DNA of 64,000 nt from Paenibacillus sp. UNC499MF (GCF_900107975.1 NZ_FNVF01000002.1:449178-513177); one strand, 5' to 3'. Positions 8,414 to 16,932 are shown, numbered from the stretch's first letter. Notes: generated from the sequence alone by a model not told the origin. Made by a program: numbers and translations.

Positions 8414-8654
8414 AATGCCTGCAGCCTGGAAGGCTCGGCTTGGGTGAGAGCTCGGCGCGGCATGAGGAGACGGGACGATTCTGCCGGTTCTTTTTTTAAT
8501 AAAAAAATTTCAAAAGAAGGTTGTAAAAGCCGGACTCCGTTCGCCTTATTAAGTGAAGGAGCAAAGCCGCGCCTTTTTACAAGGCTCGGCTGTCCGGCGG
8601 GCGACGCCCGGATTAGCTCCTACCTTTAGACTGAACCTCAGGAGGAACAAATCT

Positions 8655-9299
8655 ATGGCAGAGTATGCGAAAATTTTACGGTGGACCAAGAGCGATGCGG
8701 TTTACGGGTTGAAAACGAATATCCAGCTGCCTTCCGGCGCATCGGTCGGAACGACGGGCGGGTTTATTAATTTTTATTTGGGTGCTTACGGGTCCAATAC
8801 GAATTACGAGTGCGGCCTGTCCACCAACTATACGGAAGCGCAGAGCGGCAAGTGGCACTGGTTCTGGAACACGGGAGCTGCCGACGACGGCGGGGCCTTC
8901 AATCTTGCGGCCGGAAGCACCGTGCCCATCGAGCTGTCCGTCAACAGTTCGAACAAGCTGGAATTCAAAGTTAACGGCACCGTGGTGAAAACTTTTTCGG
9001 GGGCGACGGGCTCTTTCGGTTCGCTTACGAGTGCGAGGCTGGTAGTCGCCGCCTGCGACCGGTCGTTTACGACGATTCCGAATCCGCTGCCGAATTGGAA
9101 TACGCTCCACAATCAGGTCGTTTGCAGCGGCATCAGCTTCCGGAACACCGCCGGCGCCTGGACGATCATGTCCTCCGCAAACTCGACGCCGCCGTCTTCA
9201 ACCACGTTCTGGCCGGACGGTTATACGCATAAGGGCACGCCGGCCGATTACGCCAAAGTCGTGTCCACCGGTCAGTTGATCGCTTCGCTTAAGCGTTAA
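8655..9299 (+). CDS. Hypothetical beta-rich protein
   Basis: 214 residues from the ATG at 8655, which has AGGAGG 9 bases upstream; a longer in-frame start at 8553 lacks such a site. The sequence alternates short polar and aromatic segments rich in Thr, Ser, Asn and Gly (GGFINFYLGAYG, GKWHWFWNTGAADDGG, NKLEFKVNGTVVKTF), which suggests a beta-sandwich of the lectin or laminin-G kind. There is no signal peptide or membrane segment. I do not recognise a named family. The 240 bases upstream, after the previous terminator, hold no gene. Confidence 0.75.
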   Translation: MAEYAKILRWTKSDAVYGLKTNIQLPSGASVGTTGGFINFYLGAYGSNTNYECGLSTNYTEAQSGKWHWFWNTGAADDGGAFNLAAGSTVPIELSVNSSNKLEFKVNGTVVKTFSGATGSFGSLTSARLVVAACDRSFTTIPNPLPNWNTLHNQVVCSGISFRNTAGAWTIMSSANSTPPSSTTFWPDGYTHKGTPADYAKVVSTGQLIASLKR

Positions 9300-9307
9300 A
9301 ACCGAAG

Positions 9308-9346
9308 AGAACCTTCTCCGCTATATACGGGAAAGGTTCTTTTTTG
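9308..9346 (+). terminator. Terminator of the beta-rich protein gene
   Basis: AGAACCTT-CTCCG and CGG-GAAAGGTTCT form the stem and six T follow. Confidence 0.85.
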
Positions 9347-9510
9347 TCGTGGGAAAGCTTGAGCTTGTATGTGCCGGGCGCAGTTTATATAAAAAGATCC
9401 TGCGGTCTACATACAAATACGTCCGGGAAATTTTAAAATTCTAACGTGCTAAATATCTGGAAAGGATGTATGATATTTCTATATAATGATTATTTAATGA
9501 GGTGAATGTT

Positions 9511-9669
9511 TTGACGGAACTACCGAACCGGAACGCGAAGCCGGAGAAAAACCAGTGGAGCCTGACGATCCGGCTGCTTAATATTTTGCTGATACTGGTT
9601 ATAGCGGGTATTGCGCTTTATGTGGGCTTGTGGCTTGTAGGTATTTACGGAATGAATGTAACGGGATGA
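9511..9669 (+). CDS. Small single-pass membrane protein (52 aa, TTG start)
   Basis: The reading frame starts at a TTG with GAGGTG 5 bases upstream. It encodes a polar N-terminus of about 17 residues and then one long hydrophobic segment (about residues 20-46, LLNILLILVIAGIALYVGLW). A TATAAT lies at 9482-9487. A terminator hairpin begins at the stop codon, which supports a real short gene. Function unknown. Confidence 0.6.
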   Translation: MTELPNRNAKPEKNQWSLTIRLLNILLILVIAGIALYVGLWLVGIYGMNVTG

Positions 9670-9695
9670 AAGGCTTCTCGATGAGAGGCCTTTTT
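9669..9695 (+). terminator. Terminator of the 52-aa gene
   Basis: AAAGGCTTCTC and GAGAGGCCT form a short stem followed by five T. The remaining bases to 9890 contain no gene. Confidence 0.7.
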
Positions 9696-9889
9696 ATGCA
9701 CGTTTTTACATCTGGTCAAACAGTGATACGAGTTTTTGGATTGTTTACCTTTTGCTTAAATAAATATGTAGCTAATCTTTATTTTATTTTCCACCTAAGC
9801 TATGAAACGCTACACGGATAAGTTCCTCGAATATGACGCATAGCGTTGTCATTAACTCTCCGATCTTAATGGTATGGAAATTGGGAGCG

Positions 9890-9925
9890 AAATAATAAAA
9901 ACCAGCAGCTTGCGCTACTGGTTTT
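9890..9925 (-). terminator. Terminator of the secreted-protein gene
   Basis: Read on the minus strand, AAAACCAGTAGC pairs with GCTGCTGGTTTT, followed by an A/T-rich tail, 10 bases beyond the stop codon at 9935. Confidence 0.75.
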
Positions 9926-9934
9926 AGCTACATT

Positions 9935-10645
9935 TTATTGTTGTGTTAAGTTACACCAAACAGTGGTATTATTCCAATTGCCATTAAGTTTATATTTAAA
10001 ATCTGCACCTAAATTAATTCCAACGCTAACAATGATACCAGGTTCTGATTCATTAAAATTGAATGTAGAAAGGGAACCCCAATCTGTTGCTTTATAATTG
10101 TATGTATTATAGACGATAGTGTTGCCACCTACGAGACCATATGCAACTGCCTTTACCCTTGGTTGACCTGCTGCTTCAGTAATATTATAACCATTCTTCC
10201 CGACGATTTGTTGAATCACTGTACCCGATGATTGAAAACCTGCAAATCCTGCCCAATTAACGCTAAGTGTTGCATTCCCATATGCACAAGCTCCGATATA
10301 ACTATTGTTTTCACAATTGTTTCCTCCATATTTTACGCTACTTCCAAGCGCCATTGGTGTTATTTGAGAAGTGCCTTGAAATTCATCGGTCGAAACTATA
10401 AATTGCCCTTCATTTTTGGCTTCTTTTATTAATTTTTCTAATTCATTTTTTCCACCTTTTAATTCTTTTTTTGTGACTGTAACCTCAACCCCATTTTTAT
10501 AAAATGTGTTTTCAGAACTTTGTAGTACTTCCAAGCCCTTAACCTTTTCTTTGTCATTAATTGATTCTTCCGCAAAGGCAGAACCAGTGACCATAATAGA
10601 CAGAGCAAGAACAAAAGTTAAAGACAACCCCCAAATTTTTATCAT
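9935..10645 (-). CDS. Secreted protein of unknown function, AT-rich gene
   Basis: 236 residues. The ATG at 10645 is preferred over one at 10660 because GGAGGAAA lies between them. A signal peptide is clear (MIKIWGLSLTFVLALSIMV, cleavage near SAFA-EE). A charged Lys/Glu-rich segment of about 75 residues follows, then a Gly/Asn/Tyr-rich domain from about residue 100 with three Cys (NNCENN, GACAYG and one near the C-terminus). The charged region plus mature domain resembles a pre-pro-protein, but no family is recognised. Base composition is far more AT-rich than the flanks, as in recently acquired genes. Confidence 0.75.
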   Translation of the reverse strand: MIKIWGLSLTFVLALSIMVTGSAFAEESINDKEKVKGLEVLQSSENTFYKNGVEVTVTKKELKGGKNELEKLIKEAKNEGQFIVSTDEFQGTSQITPMALGSSVKYGGNNCENNSYIGACAYGNATLSVNWAGFAGFQSSGTVIQQIVGKNGYNITEAAGQPRVKAVAYGLVGGNTIVYNTYNYKATDWGSLSTFNFNESEPGIIVSVGINLGADFKYKLNGNWNNTTVWCNLTQQ

Positions 10646-10814
10646 AAAAATTTCCTCCAATGGTTATATTTTGTTTCCCTTTTATTGTATCAGATTTCCT
10701 TATATTAGTATATATATTTATAACGGAAAATAAAACTTGAGTAATTTGTAGAAATAATATGGATTTTATGGTAATATATAAATGCTTAAAGATATTGGAA
10801 AGAAGGTGTTACTT

Positions 10815-10916
10815 ATGATGTATTTGATAACGCCAGTAGGAATTATATTTGTAATGATCATTATTTTCATAGTAATTGCGGCTTTATTTCTAATCAAAAA
10901 AGTAAATAAAAAGTAA
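10815..10916 (+). CDS. 33-residue membrane peptide
   Basis: The ATG at 10815 has GAAGGTG 7 bases upstream. The peptide is almost entirely hydrophobic (residues 1-27) and ends in a Lys-rich tail (KKVNKK). This hydrophobic-plus-basic-tail design is shared by small toxins of type I toxin-antitoxin systems and by other small membrane proteins. No antisense RNA promoter was identified. It lies in the AT-rich island, divergent from the secreted-protein gene. The following stretch to 11101 shows no gene. Confidence 0.5.
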   Translation: MMYLITPVGIIFVMIIIFIVIAALFLIKKVNKK

Positions 10917-11101
10917 TTTTTCTGCTAAAACTTAAGCCGGGTCTCTTCCAAATAAAGGAGCTTAGAATCTCACGAGTTTTTATGCTGACTTTTCCTGCAG
11001 TGATTTGGCTAATGTCATTTGAGGATTTATAACGCTGATTCTGACTTAGCCTAAGAATATCAGGGAGGGCCGGTTACCACTCCCGTACTCTCTAACTAAA
11101 T

Positions 11102-11134
11102 AAAAAGGAGGCTCAAGTCGAGCCTCCTTTTTTT
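11102..11134 (-). terminator. Terminator overlapping the 3' end of the DUF2161 gene
   Basis: A nearly perfect stem of AAAGGAGGCTC and GAGCCTCCTTT. The stop codon of the minus-strand gene (11113-11115) lies in the hairpin, so the last residues (KKGGST) are encoded by the terminator itself. Confidence 0.85.
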
Positions 11135-12120
11135 ACTTTCGTTTGTTTCTTTCTTAGCTTCGGCACGTTTTGCAAACCGGATATGTCCGTTTTGTCCTCC
11201 CGATCGCTAGCGCCTAGCTGGACCGATACGTTCTGTACGTTACGCTTCTCAGCAGGTCGCGGCACGTTCCTAAGCTCCACGGAACCAGCTGCAGCCACCT
11301 CCCGCTCGTCCGCGGAGCCCGTTCCCGCCCCATCCGGCCGATCATGCGGAGGCCCGCCCGCTTCCGGCAGCCCGGCTTGCAAGGCCGCCCCCGCCCCGCG
11401 GGGCCCGAAGCGGGCGATCACATGCGCGAACGTGTCCAGCGCCTCTTCGCCCGGGCGCGTCAGCCCGTACAGGCCGCGCCTGACGCGGACGAACCAGCCG
11501 TACACGTTGCGCTGGAGCAGGGCCGCCGTCTTGGCGTTGCCCGTAAGCTCGCGCAGGCTGCGGGGAGAGAGCGGTCCCTGCTCGCGGAGGAGAAGGGCGC
11601 AGTGCAGCGCCTTCTCGCGGTAAGCCGTGACGAGCTTGAGCCCGCGGCTGCCGCCCACGTTGTAGTCGGCGCTGCGCTCGCGGAATTCGCCGAGCACGCG
11701 CTCCGCAGCACGTTTGCGTACGGTCGTTTTCCGCGCTGGGGCGTCGCCGCTGGGGCCCGGCGGCTCGCACACTACCTCGACGGCGGGCTTCCGCGTTTTG
11801 TAGAACTGCACCGTGATGAGTCCGAGACCGAGCCGGCCGCACAGCTTGCGGATATCCGCCCAAGTCATCCGGTGGGGGACACGTCCCTTGGCGGGAAGCT
11901 CGATCGCGATATAGACGCGCTGCGTCACATCCTGCCGCCGGAGTCCCTGGATCAGCAGAGGCACGGTCAGGCTTCGCTTGAGCTCGACGACGACCGGCGG
12001 CTCGCCTTCGAGTACGGCAACGAGATCGCAGTGCCGGACTTCTCCCCGGACGTCGTAGCCGAGCTTCTCCCAGTAGGCTTTTACCGGGCCGTAAAGCTCC
12101 GTTTCGCTCCGAATCGCCAT
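11113..12120 (-). CDS. DUF2161 family, putative PD-(D/E)XK phosphodiesterase
   Basis: 335 residues. The N-terminal part carries a PD-(D/E)XK nuclease-like core: CDLVAVLEGEPPVVVELKRS supplies the Asp and the E-x-K pair at residues about 32-49. Family knowledge says DUF2161 proteins are predicted to be restriction-endonuclease-fold phosphodiesterases with unknown substrate. The middle resembles a winged helix (residues about 185-235, SLRELTGNAKTAALLQRNVYG). The C-terminal 90 residues are low-complexity Ala/Gly/Arg and Lys and are probably disordered. It is a single-gene unit. Confidence 0.75.
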   Translation of the reverse strand: MAIRSETELYGPVKAYWEKLGYDVRGEVRHCDLVAVLEGEPPVVVELKRSLTVPLLIQGLRRQDVTQRVYIAIELPAKGRVPHRMTWADIRKLCGRLGLGLITVQFYKTRKPAVEVVCEPPGPSGDAPARKTTVRKRAAERVLGEFRERSADYNVGGSRGLKLVTAYREKALHCALLLREQGPLSPRSLRELTGNAKTAALLQRNVYGWFVRVRRGLYGLTRPGEEALDTFAHVIARFGPRGAGAALQAGLPEAGGPPHDRPDGAGTGSADEREVAAAGSVELRNVPRPAEKRNVQNVSVQLGASDREDKTDISGLQNVPKLRKKQTKVKKGGST

Positions 12121-12376
12121 TCCTTTTTTGCGCCCCCTTCCTTCTAAAACGATTTTCCGGTTTCTTGATTATAGCATGAAAAAAGACGTGCGGGACGGGT
12201 CCCGGCGGCAAAGACTTCCACCGATCTCCCACCGGTTGTGAGGCTTGTTTTTCCTTTGTTCCTGTACAAATTTAGTGGCAAGAATTGTCCTTGGACCGCA
12301 TAGGATTGTAATACCCTAAAATCACTATCACGAGCTATCCGCTCTTTTGAGGCAATGGCAGTGAGAGGAGGTACCC

Positions 12377-14272
12377 ATGGATATTTTCAAACGCATCACG
12401 GAGCACCGGACCGAGAAGGAGCAGCTTGCATGGTCGGGCACGCTCCGGGAGTATTTCGAGCTCGTGCGGCAAAATCCGGGTCTAGCGATGACAGCCCATG
12501 CGCGTGTGTATGAGATGATCGCTTCTCACGGCATTGAACAGAACGACGGGCACACCCGGTACAACTTTTTCGACCAGGAAATCTTTGGGCTCGACCGCGC
12601 GGTCGAAAAGCTGGTGGAGGAATATTTCCACTCCGCCGCACGGCGTCTGGACGTACGCAAACGTATTTTGCTGCTGATGGGGCCGGTAAGTGGAGGCAAA
12701 TCGACGATCGTCACGCTGCTTAAAAGGGGTTTGGAGCAGTTTTCGAGGACAGACAAGGGAGCCGTCTATGCGATTAAAGGCTGCCCGATGCACGAAGATC
12801 CGTTTCACCTCATTCCAAGTGAATTGAGGCCGGAAATAGAGGCCGAGCTGGGTATACGCATCGAAGGAAACTTGTGCCCGTCCTGCCAGCTCAGGCTGAA
12901 AACCGAATACGGCGGCAGCATCGAGAACGTGCTGGTCGAGCGGGTGCTGATTTCCGAGGACGACCGAGTGGGGATAGGCACGTTCAGTCCGTCCGATCCG
13001 AAATCCCAGGATATCGCGGACTTGACCGGAAGCATCGATTTTTCCACGATCACGGAGTACGGCTCCGAATCGGACCCGCGCGCCTACCGTTTCGACGGGG
13101 AGCTGAACAAGGCGAACCGCGGATTAATGGAGTTTCAGGAAATGCTGAAGTGCGACGAGAAATTTCTGTGGAATCTGCTGTCCCTGACGCAGGAGGGCAA
13201 TTTCAAAGCGGGCCGCTTCGCGCTTATTTCGGCGGATGAGCTGATCGTGGCGCATACGAACGAATCGGAGTATAAAGCTTTTATCGCGAACAAAAAGAAC
13301 GAGGCGCTCCAGTCGCGTATGATTGTCATGCCGATTCCTTATAATCTGAAAGTGACGGACGAAGAGAAAATTTACACGAAGCTTATTAAGCAGAGCGATA
13401 TGTCGCACGTTCATATTGCGCCGCATGCGCTGCGGGCCGCCGCTATTTTCTCGATTTTGACCCGTCTTAAGGAAACGAAGAAGCAGGGCATGGATCTCGT
13501 GAAAAAAATGCGGATGTACGACGGCGAAGCCGTGGAAGGATACAAGGATGCGGATCTGAAAGAGATGCAGAACGAATATCTGGAAGAAGGGATGAGCGGC
13601 ATCGATCCCCGCTATGTCATCAACCGGATTTCCAGCGCGCTCATCCGCCATGATCTTCAGTGCATCAACGGACTAGACGTGCTGCGGGCTTTGAAGGAAG
13701 GGCTGGACCAGCATCCGTCCATCACCCGGGACGAACGGGAGCGTTACCTCAACTTTATCTCGGTTGCCCGTAAAGAATACGACGATATCGCGAAGAAGGA
13801 AGTACAGAAAGCGTTCGTTTACTCGTTCGACGAGTCGGCCAAAACGCTGTTCGATAACTACCTCGACAACATCGAAGCGTATTCCAACTGGGGCAAAATC
13901 AAAGACCCTCTGACCGGGGAGGAGATGGACCCCGACGAGCGTCTCATGCGTTCGATCGAAGAGCAGATCGGCATTTCCGAAAATGCGAAGAAAGCGTTCC
14001 GCGAAGAAATCCAGATCAGGATTTCGTCTTATTCCCGCAAAGGGAAGCGGTTCGATTACAGCACGCATGAACGGCTGCGCGAAGCGATCGAGAAGAAGCT
14101 GTTCGCCGATCTGAAGGATATCGTTAAAATTACCACGTCGACCAAGACGCCGGACGAAAGACAGTTGAAGAAGATCAACGAAGTGACACGGCAGCTGATT
14201 GACGGACACGGCTACTGCCCGGTTTGCGCGAACGAGCTGCTGCGGTATGTCGGCAGTCTGCTAAACCGGTAA
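12377..14272 (+). CDS. prkA: PrkA family serine protein kinase / AAA+ protein
   Basis: 631 residues, the family length. The AAA+ part has Walker A GPVSGGKST at residues 102-110. The C-terminal part holds the PrkA kinase-like region and a CPVCANELL motif near the end. PrkA is known in Bacillus as a sporulation-linked protein, and in many bacteria it is encoded with yhbH/yeaH and spoVR/ycgB; those two occur at the other end of this window. GAGGAGG precedes the ATG. CATAGGAT at 12299-12306 resembles the -10 of sporulation sigma factors E or K, but no matching -35 is clear, so this is only a hint. Confidence 0.95.
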   Translation: MDIFKRITEHRTEKEQLAWSGTLREYFELVRQNPGLAMTAHARVYEMIASHGIEQNDGHTRYNFFDQEIFGLDRAVEKLVEEYFHSAARRLDVRKRILLLMGPVSGGKSTIVTLLKRGLEQFSRTDKGAVYAIKGCPMHEDPFHLIPSELRPEIEAELGIRIEGNLCPSCQLRLKTEYGGSIENVLVERVLISEDDRVGIGTFSPSDPKSQDIADLTGSIDFSTITEYGSESDPRAYRFDGELNKANRGLMEFQEMLKCDEKFLWNLLSLTQEGNFKAGRFALISADELIVAHTNESEYKAFIANKKNEALQSRMIVMPIPYNLKVTDEEKIYTKLIKQSDMSHVHIAPHALRAAAIFSILTRLKETKKQGMDLVKKMRMYDGEAVEGYKDADLKEMQNEYLEEGMSGIDPRYVINRISSALIRHDLQCINGLDVLRALKEGLDQHPSITRDERERYLNFISVARKEYDDIAKKEVQKAFVYSFDESAKTLFDNYLDNIEAYSNWGKIKDPLTGEEMDPDERLMRSIEEQIGISENAKKAFREEIQIRISSYSRKGKRFDYSTHERLREAIEKKLFADLKDIVKITTSTKTPDERQLKKINEVTRQLIDGHGYCPVCANELLRYVGSLLNR

Positions 14273-14303
14273 TTTTTTTCTTAAACCAAGATAACCGAAG
14301 AAT

Positions 14304-14343
14304 ACCGCCTAACCGCCGTGAATTGACGAGGTAGGCGGTTTCT
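14304..14343 (+). terminator. Terminator after prkA
   Basis: ACCGCCTA at 14304 pairs with TAGGCGGT at 14332, followed by TTTCTGTT. Confidence 0.65.
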
Positions 14344-14479
14344 GTTGTCCGCACAGGAGCTTCGCTAACCGGGTTTGCGCTATGGTAACATAAGGATATC
14401 GGCTTGCCGCGGTTGGTTCCGTTCCCGAGAGGGAACCTTATACAGGCGCGGCTTATTTTATCAGGAGGAACACCCCGCC

Positions 14480-15868
14480 ATGGCGAAAAACGAAGCACAG
14501 ATGGATTTGACCGAAGGCCCGATTGCCAGAAAACTTCTCCTTTTTTCCCTGCCCGTACTTTACGGAAATGTGCTGCAGTCACTGAACGGAACGGTAAACA
14601 GCATCTGGGTCGGAAAATTTTTGGGAGAGAGCGCTTTTGCGGCTACGTCCAATGCGAATAATGTCATGTTCCTTATGCTCAGCTCTATCTTCGGCATAGG
14701 AATGGCATCCACGATCATGATCGGGCAGAGCATAGGAGCGGGCGATACCGCCCAGGCGAAGCGGGTAGTGGGGGCAAGCGCCTTGTTTTTCTTCACCCTT
14801 TCGCTGGCCGTAGGAATTTTAGGTGTGCTTTTGTCCCCGCAGATTTTGCAGTGGATGCATACTCCCCCAGATGCGATGGACATGGCCAACGCTTATCTGA
14901 GAATTATTTTTATGAGCATGCCTTTTATGTTCTGCTATAACATGATTATGACGATACTGCGCGGCGCGGGGGATTCCAAAACGCCCTTCCGGTTTCTCGT
15001 GCTCTCCATTATTCTGGATATCGCGCTGAACCCGCTGCTTATTTTCGGCTGGGGTCCCATCCCCGCTCTGGGCATTTCGGGCTCCGCACTCGCTACAGGC
15101 ATCTCGCAGCTGGTTGCCCTCGTCGCCATACTCTGGTCGCTGTACCGTAAAAAATACTTTCTCCGCATTACGCGCGAAGACCGGCACCTGCTGCGCTTCG
15201 ACGGGGCGATTATCGGATCGCTCGTGAAAAAGGGCGTTCCCATGGGGCTGCAGATGATCGTCGTTTCGACAAGTTCACTGGCCATGATCAACCTCGTAAA
15301 CCGGTTCGGTTCGGAGGCGACGGCGGCCTACGGGGCTGCGATCCAGCTTTCCTCCTACGTCCAAATGCCGGCTATGGCGATCGGCGGAGCCGTTTCGTCG
15401 TTCGCGGCCCAGAATGTAGGCGCGGGAAGATGGGACCGGGTGCACCGCGTAACCGGCGTCGGGGTCATGTACAACGTTCTGATGACGGGCATTCTCGTCT
15501 GCCTGATCTATTTGTTCAACCGCAGCGCCCTGAGCCTGTTCCTTCCCGAAGGCCAAGCCATCGAAATCGGCATGCGGATTAACCTGCTCACGCTTTGGAG
15601 TTTTATTATTTTCGGCATTACCTTCGTGGTATCGGGCGTGGTGCGTTCGACGGGGGCCGTCATGTTCCCGCTTCTGATCACCTTCCTGGCGCTTTGGTGC
15701 GTACGCATCCCGCTTTCGTATTACCTGGCCGGTTCCTACGGTCTGGATGCCGTATGGTGGAGCTTCCCGATCGGCTTCACGCTGGGCTCCCTGCTTTCGG
15801 TCGCCTACTATTTCTGGGGCAATTGGAAAAAGGCGAGCATGCTCAGTGGCGGCGTTCAAAAAGCGTAG
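14480..15868 (+). CDS. MATE family efflux transporter
   Basis: 462 residues from the ATG at 14480, which has AGGAGG 11 bases upstream; an upstream in-frame start at 14375 has none. About 12 membrane segments arranged as two similar halves, each beginning with a G-P-I-A-R-K-L-L or K-K-G-V-P-M-G-L-Q type motif, place it in the MATE Na+ or H+-coupled drug exporters (NorM/DinF group). The substrate is unknown. It is a single-gene unit. Confidence 0.9.
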   Translation: MAKNEAQMDLTEGPIARKLLLFSLPVLYGNVLQSLNGTVNSIWVGKFLGESAFAATSNANNVMFLMLSSIFGIGMASTIMIGQSIGAGDTAQAKRVVGASALFFFTLSLAVGILGVLLSPQILQWMHTPPDAMDMANAYLRIIFMSMPFMFCYNMIMTILRGAGDSKTPFRFLVLSIILDIALNPLLIFGWGPIPALGISGSALATGISQLVALVAILWSLYRKKYFLRITREDRHLLRFDGAIIGSLVKKGVPMGLQMIVVSTSSLAMINLVNRFGSEATAAYGAAIQLSSYVQMPAMAIGGAVSSFAAQNVGAGRWDRVHRVTGVGVMYNVLMTGILVCLIYLFNRSALSLFLPEGQAIEIGMRINLLTLWSFIIFGITFVVSGVVRSTGAVMFPLLITFLALWCVRIPLSYYLAGSYGLDAVWWSFPIGFTLGSLLSVAYYFWGNWKKASMLSGGVQKA

Positions 15869-15948
15869 CTTCCGAAGTGTTAAAAGCGCTTTTTATCCGG
15901 CTTCTCCCTGATTAGCTATGTTTCCTTCTCCCGGCTTCGTCTGGGCAG

Positions 15949-15970
15949 GCGCCCAATTTTGGGCGCTTTT
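15949..15970 (+). terminator. Terminator after the first MATE gene
   Basis: GCGCCC and GGGCGC surround AATTTT and are followed by TTTT, 80 bases after the stop codon. Confidence 0.65.
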
Positions 15971-15973
15971 CTC

Positions 15974-15999
15974 ACCTTCTGGGCATCTGCTCATACGAT
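15974..15999 (+). promoter_or_regulatory. Possible sigma-K promoter of the Gly/His/Tyr-rich gene
   Basis: AC at 15974-15975, a 16-base spacer, and CATACGAT at 15992-15999 fit the sigma-K consensus (AC, about 16 bases, CATAnnnT) known from late mother-cell genes. It lies 55 bases before the start codon. The match is short, so this is tentative. Confidence 0.4.
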
Positions 16000-16053
16000 G
16001 TGTTAGATGCAAAACGCCTTTGGGCACAACATTACGGAGGGTGAGGGATTCCA

Positions 16054-16428
16054 ATGACATTTGAAGCGCAGGGTCAGGGCGCATACGGCCAAGACACATA
16101 CGGGCTCCAGCAGGAGTGGAACCAAAGCGAATGGATCAGCACGGAGGGAGACGAAGAAGCCCGTAAACAGGGAGGCTTCGGCGGTCCCGGAGGCTACCAC
16201 GGAGGTCAGGGCGGTTACCCCGGAGGGTACCATGGCGGCCAAGGCGGCTATCACGGCGGTTATCCGGGAGGCGGTTACCACGGGGGGTATCACGGAGGCT
16301 ACCACGGAGGCTACCATGGCGGTTATCCCTACTATCCCTATTATCCGTACTACCCGCAGCCATACTACCCGTACTACCCGCCTTACTATAACTATCCTCC
16401 ATACTATCCGTACCCGTATAAAAGGTAA
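16054..16428 (+). CDS. Gly/His/Tyr-rich repeat protein, possible spore coat protein
   Basis: 124 residues with a strong GGAGGGTGAGGG site. Residues 1-40 are polar (many Gln, Glu and Asp). Residues about 41-90 are tandem G-G-Y-H-G-G and G-G-Y-P-G-G repeats. The C-terminal third is a run of Y-P-Y-Y and P-Y-Y-P repeats ending in KR. There is no signal peptide. Tyr- and Gly-rich repeat proteins are common in spore coats, where tyrosines become cross-linked, and a sigma-K-like promoter upstream agrees. The spore role is inference; no named family is recognised. Confidence 0.75.
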   Translation: MTFEAQGQGAYGQDTYGLQQEWNQSEWISTEGDEEARKQGGFGGPGGYHGGQGGYPGGYHGGQGGYHGGYPGGGYHGGYHGGYHGGYHGGYPYYPYYPYYPQPYYPYYPPYYNYPPYYPYPYKR

Positions 16429-16459
16429 CAAAAAGAATACTCCGGCCTAAGGCCGCAGC

Positions 16460-16490
16460 AGGCTGTCCGCGGAAGCGGGCAGCCTTCCTT
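16460..16490 (+). terminator. Terminator of the repeat-protein gene
   Basis: AGGCTG-T-CCGC and GCGGGCAGCCT form a strong stem with a GGAA loop, followed by a pyrimidine-rich TTCCTT. Confidence 0.65.
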
Positions 16491-16538
16491 ATGGGGCGGG
16501 GGACGGAAGCGGCGGGAGTGGAAGAGATTCTGTTGAGT

Positions 16539-16567
16539 AAATGAAGTATAGGAGCAAATGAAGTATA
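16539..16567 (+). repeat. Two 12-bp direct repeats at a promoter
   Basis: AAATGAAGTATA occurs perfectly at 16539-16550 and 16556-16567 (17-bp period). The second copy overlaps a TATAAT (16564-16569) that could be the -10 of the downstream 88-residue gene. Perhaps an activator site, or a small tandem duplication. Confidence 0.5.
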
Positions 16568-16610
16568 ATAAAGAAATAACCCGTAATGGACAAGAGAAGG
16601 ATGGTCGCCT

Positions 16611-16877
16611 GTGCTTAGATCAATTTCGGATACGTTATTTTTACTCGCTTTAATTCTGCTCATCGTGTCGGCAATCGTAAGCGGCATCGGTTTCCAGGCC
16701 TTTACGATGAGAAGGAAAGACAACGATCCCAGTCAAATCGAGGTTCCCAACAAGCAGAAGCAGCTCGAAAAGCAGAACAAAGGAATGGCGGGATTTATCC
16801 GCTCCAAAATTACGCTGGCGGCGCTCGTGTTTGCTTTGGTGTCGGTCGTGCTATCTTATCTGGAGCGGTATGTATAA
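16611..16877 (+). CDS. Small membrane protein with two transmembrane segments
   Basis: 88 residues starting at a GTG with AAGGA 9 bases upstream. Hydrophobic segments at about 8-30 and 67-84 flank a basic, Lys/Gln-rich loop (NKQKQLEKQNKG). A terminator follows at about 16878-16932 (AAGCGCA and TGCGCTT arms with TTTT). No family recognised; function unknown. Confidence 0.65.
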   Translation: MLRSISDTLFLLALILLIVSAIVSGIGFQAFTMRRKDNDPSQIEVPNKQKQLEKQNKGMAGFIRSKITLAALVFALVSVVLSYLERYV

Positions 16878-16879
16878 AA

Positions 16880-16932
16880 ACGTTTAGACAATTCCGCAAG
16901 CGCAGATGGTGCGCTTGAACGGCGTTTTCTTT
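16880..16932 (+). terminator. Terminator after the 88-aa membrane protein
   Basis: GCAAGCGCA and TGCGCTTG pair, with outer AACG and CGTT arms, followed by TTCTTT. Confidence 0.55.

Noticed and set aside
8522-8549. Possible ECF sigma promoter (TGTAAA and CGCCTTAT) before the beta-rich protein gene
   Set aside because: The spacer is only 14 bases, shorter than ECF promoters normally have, and both boxes are imperfect.
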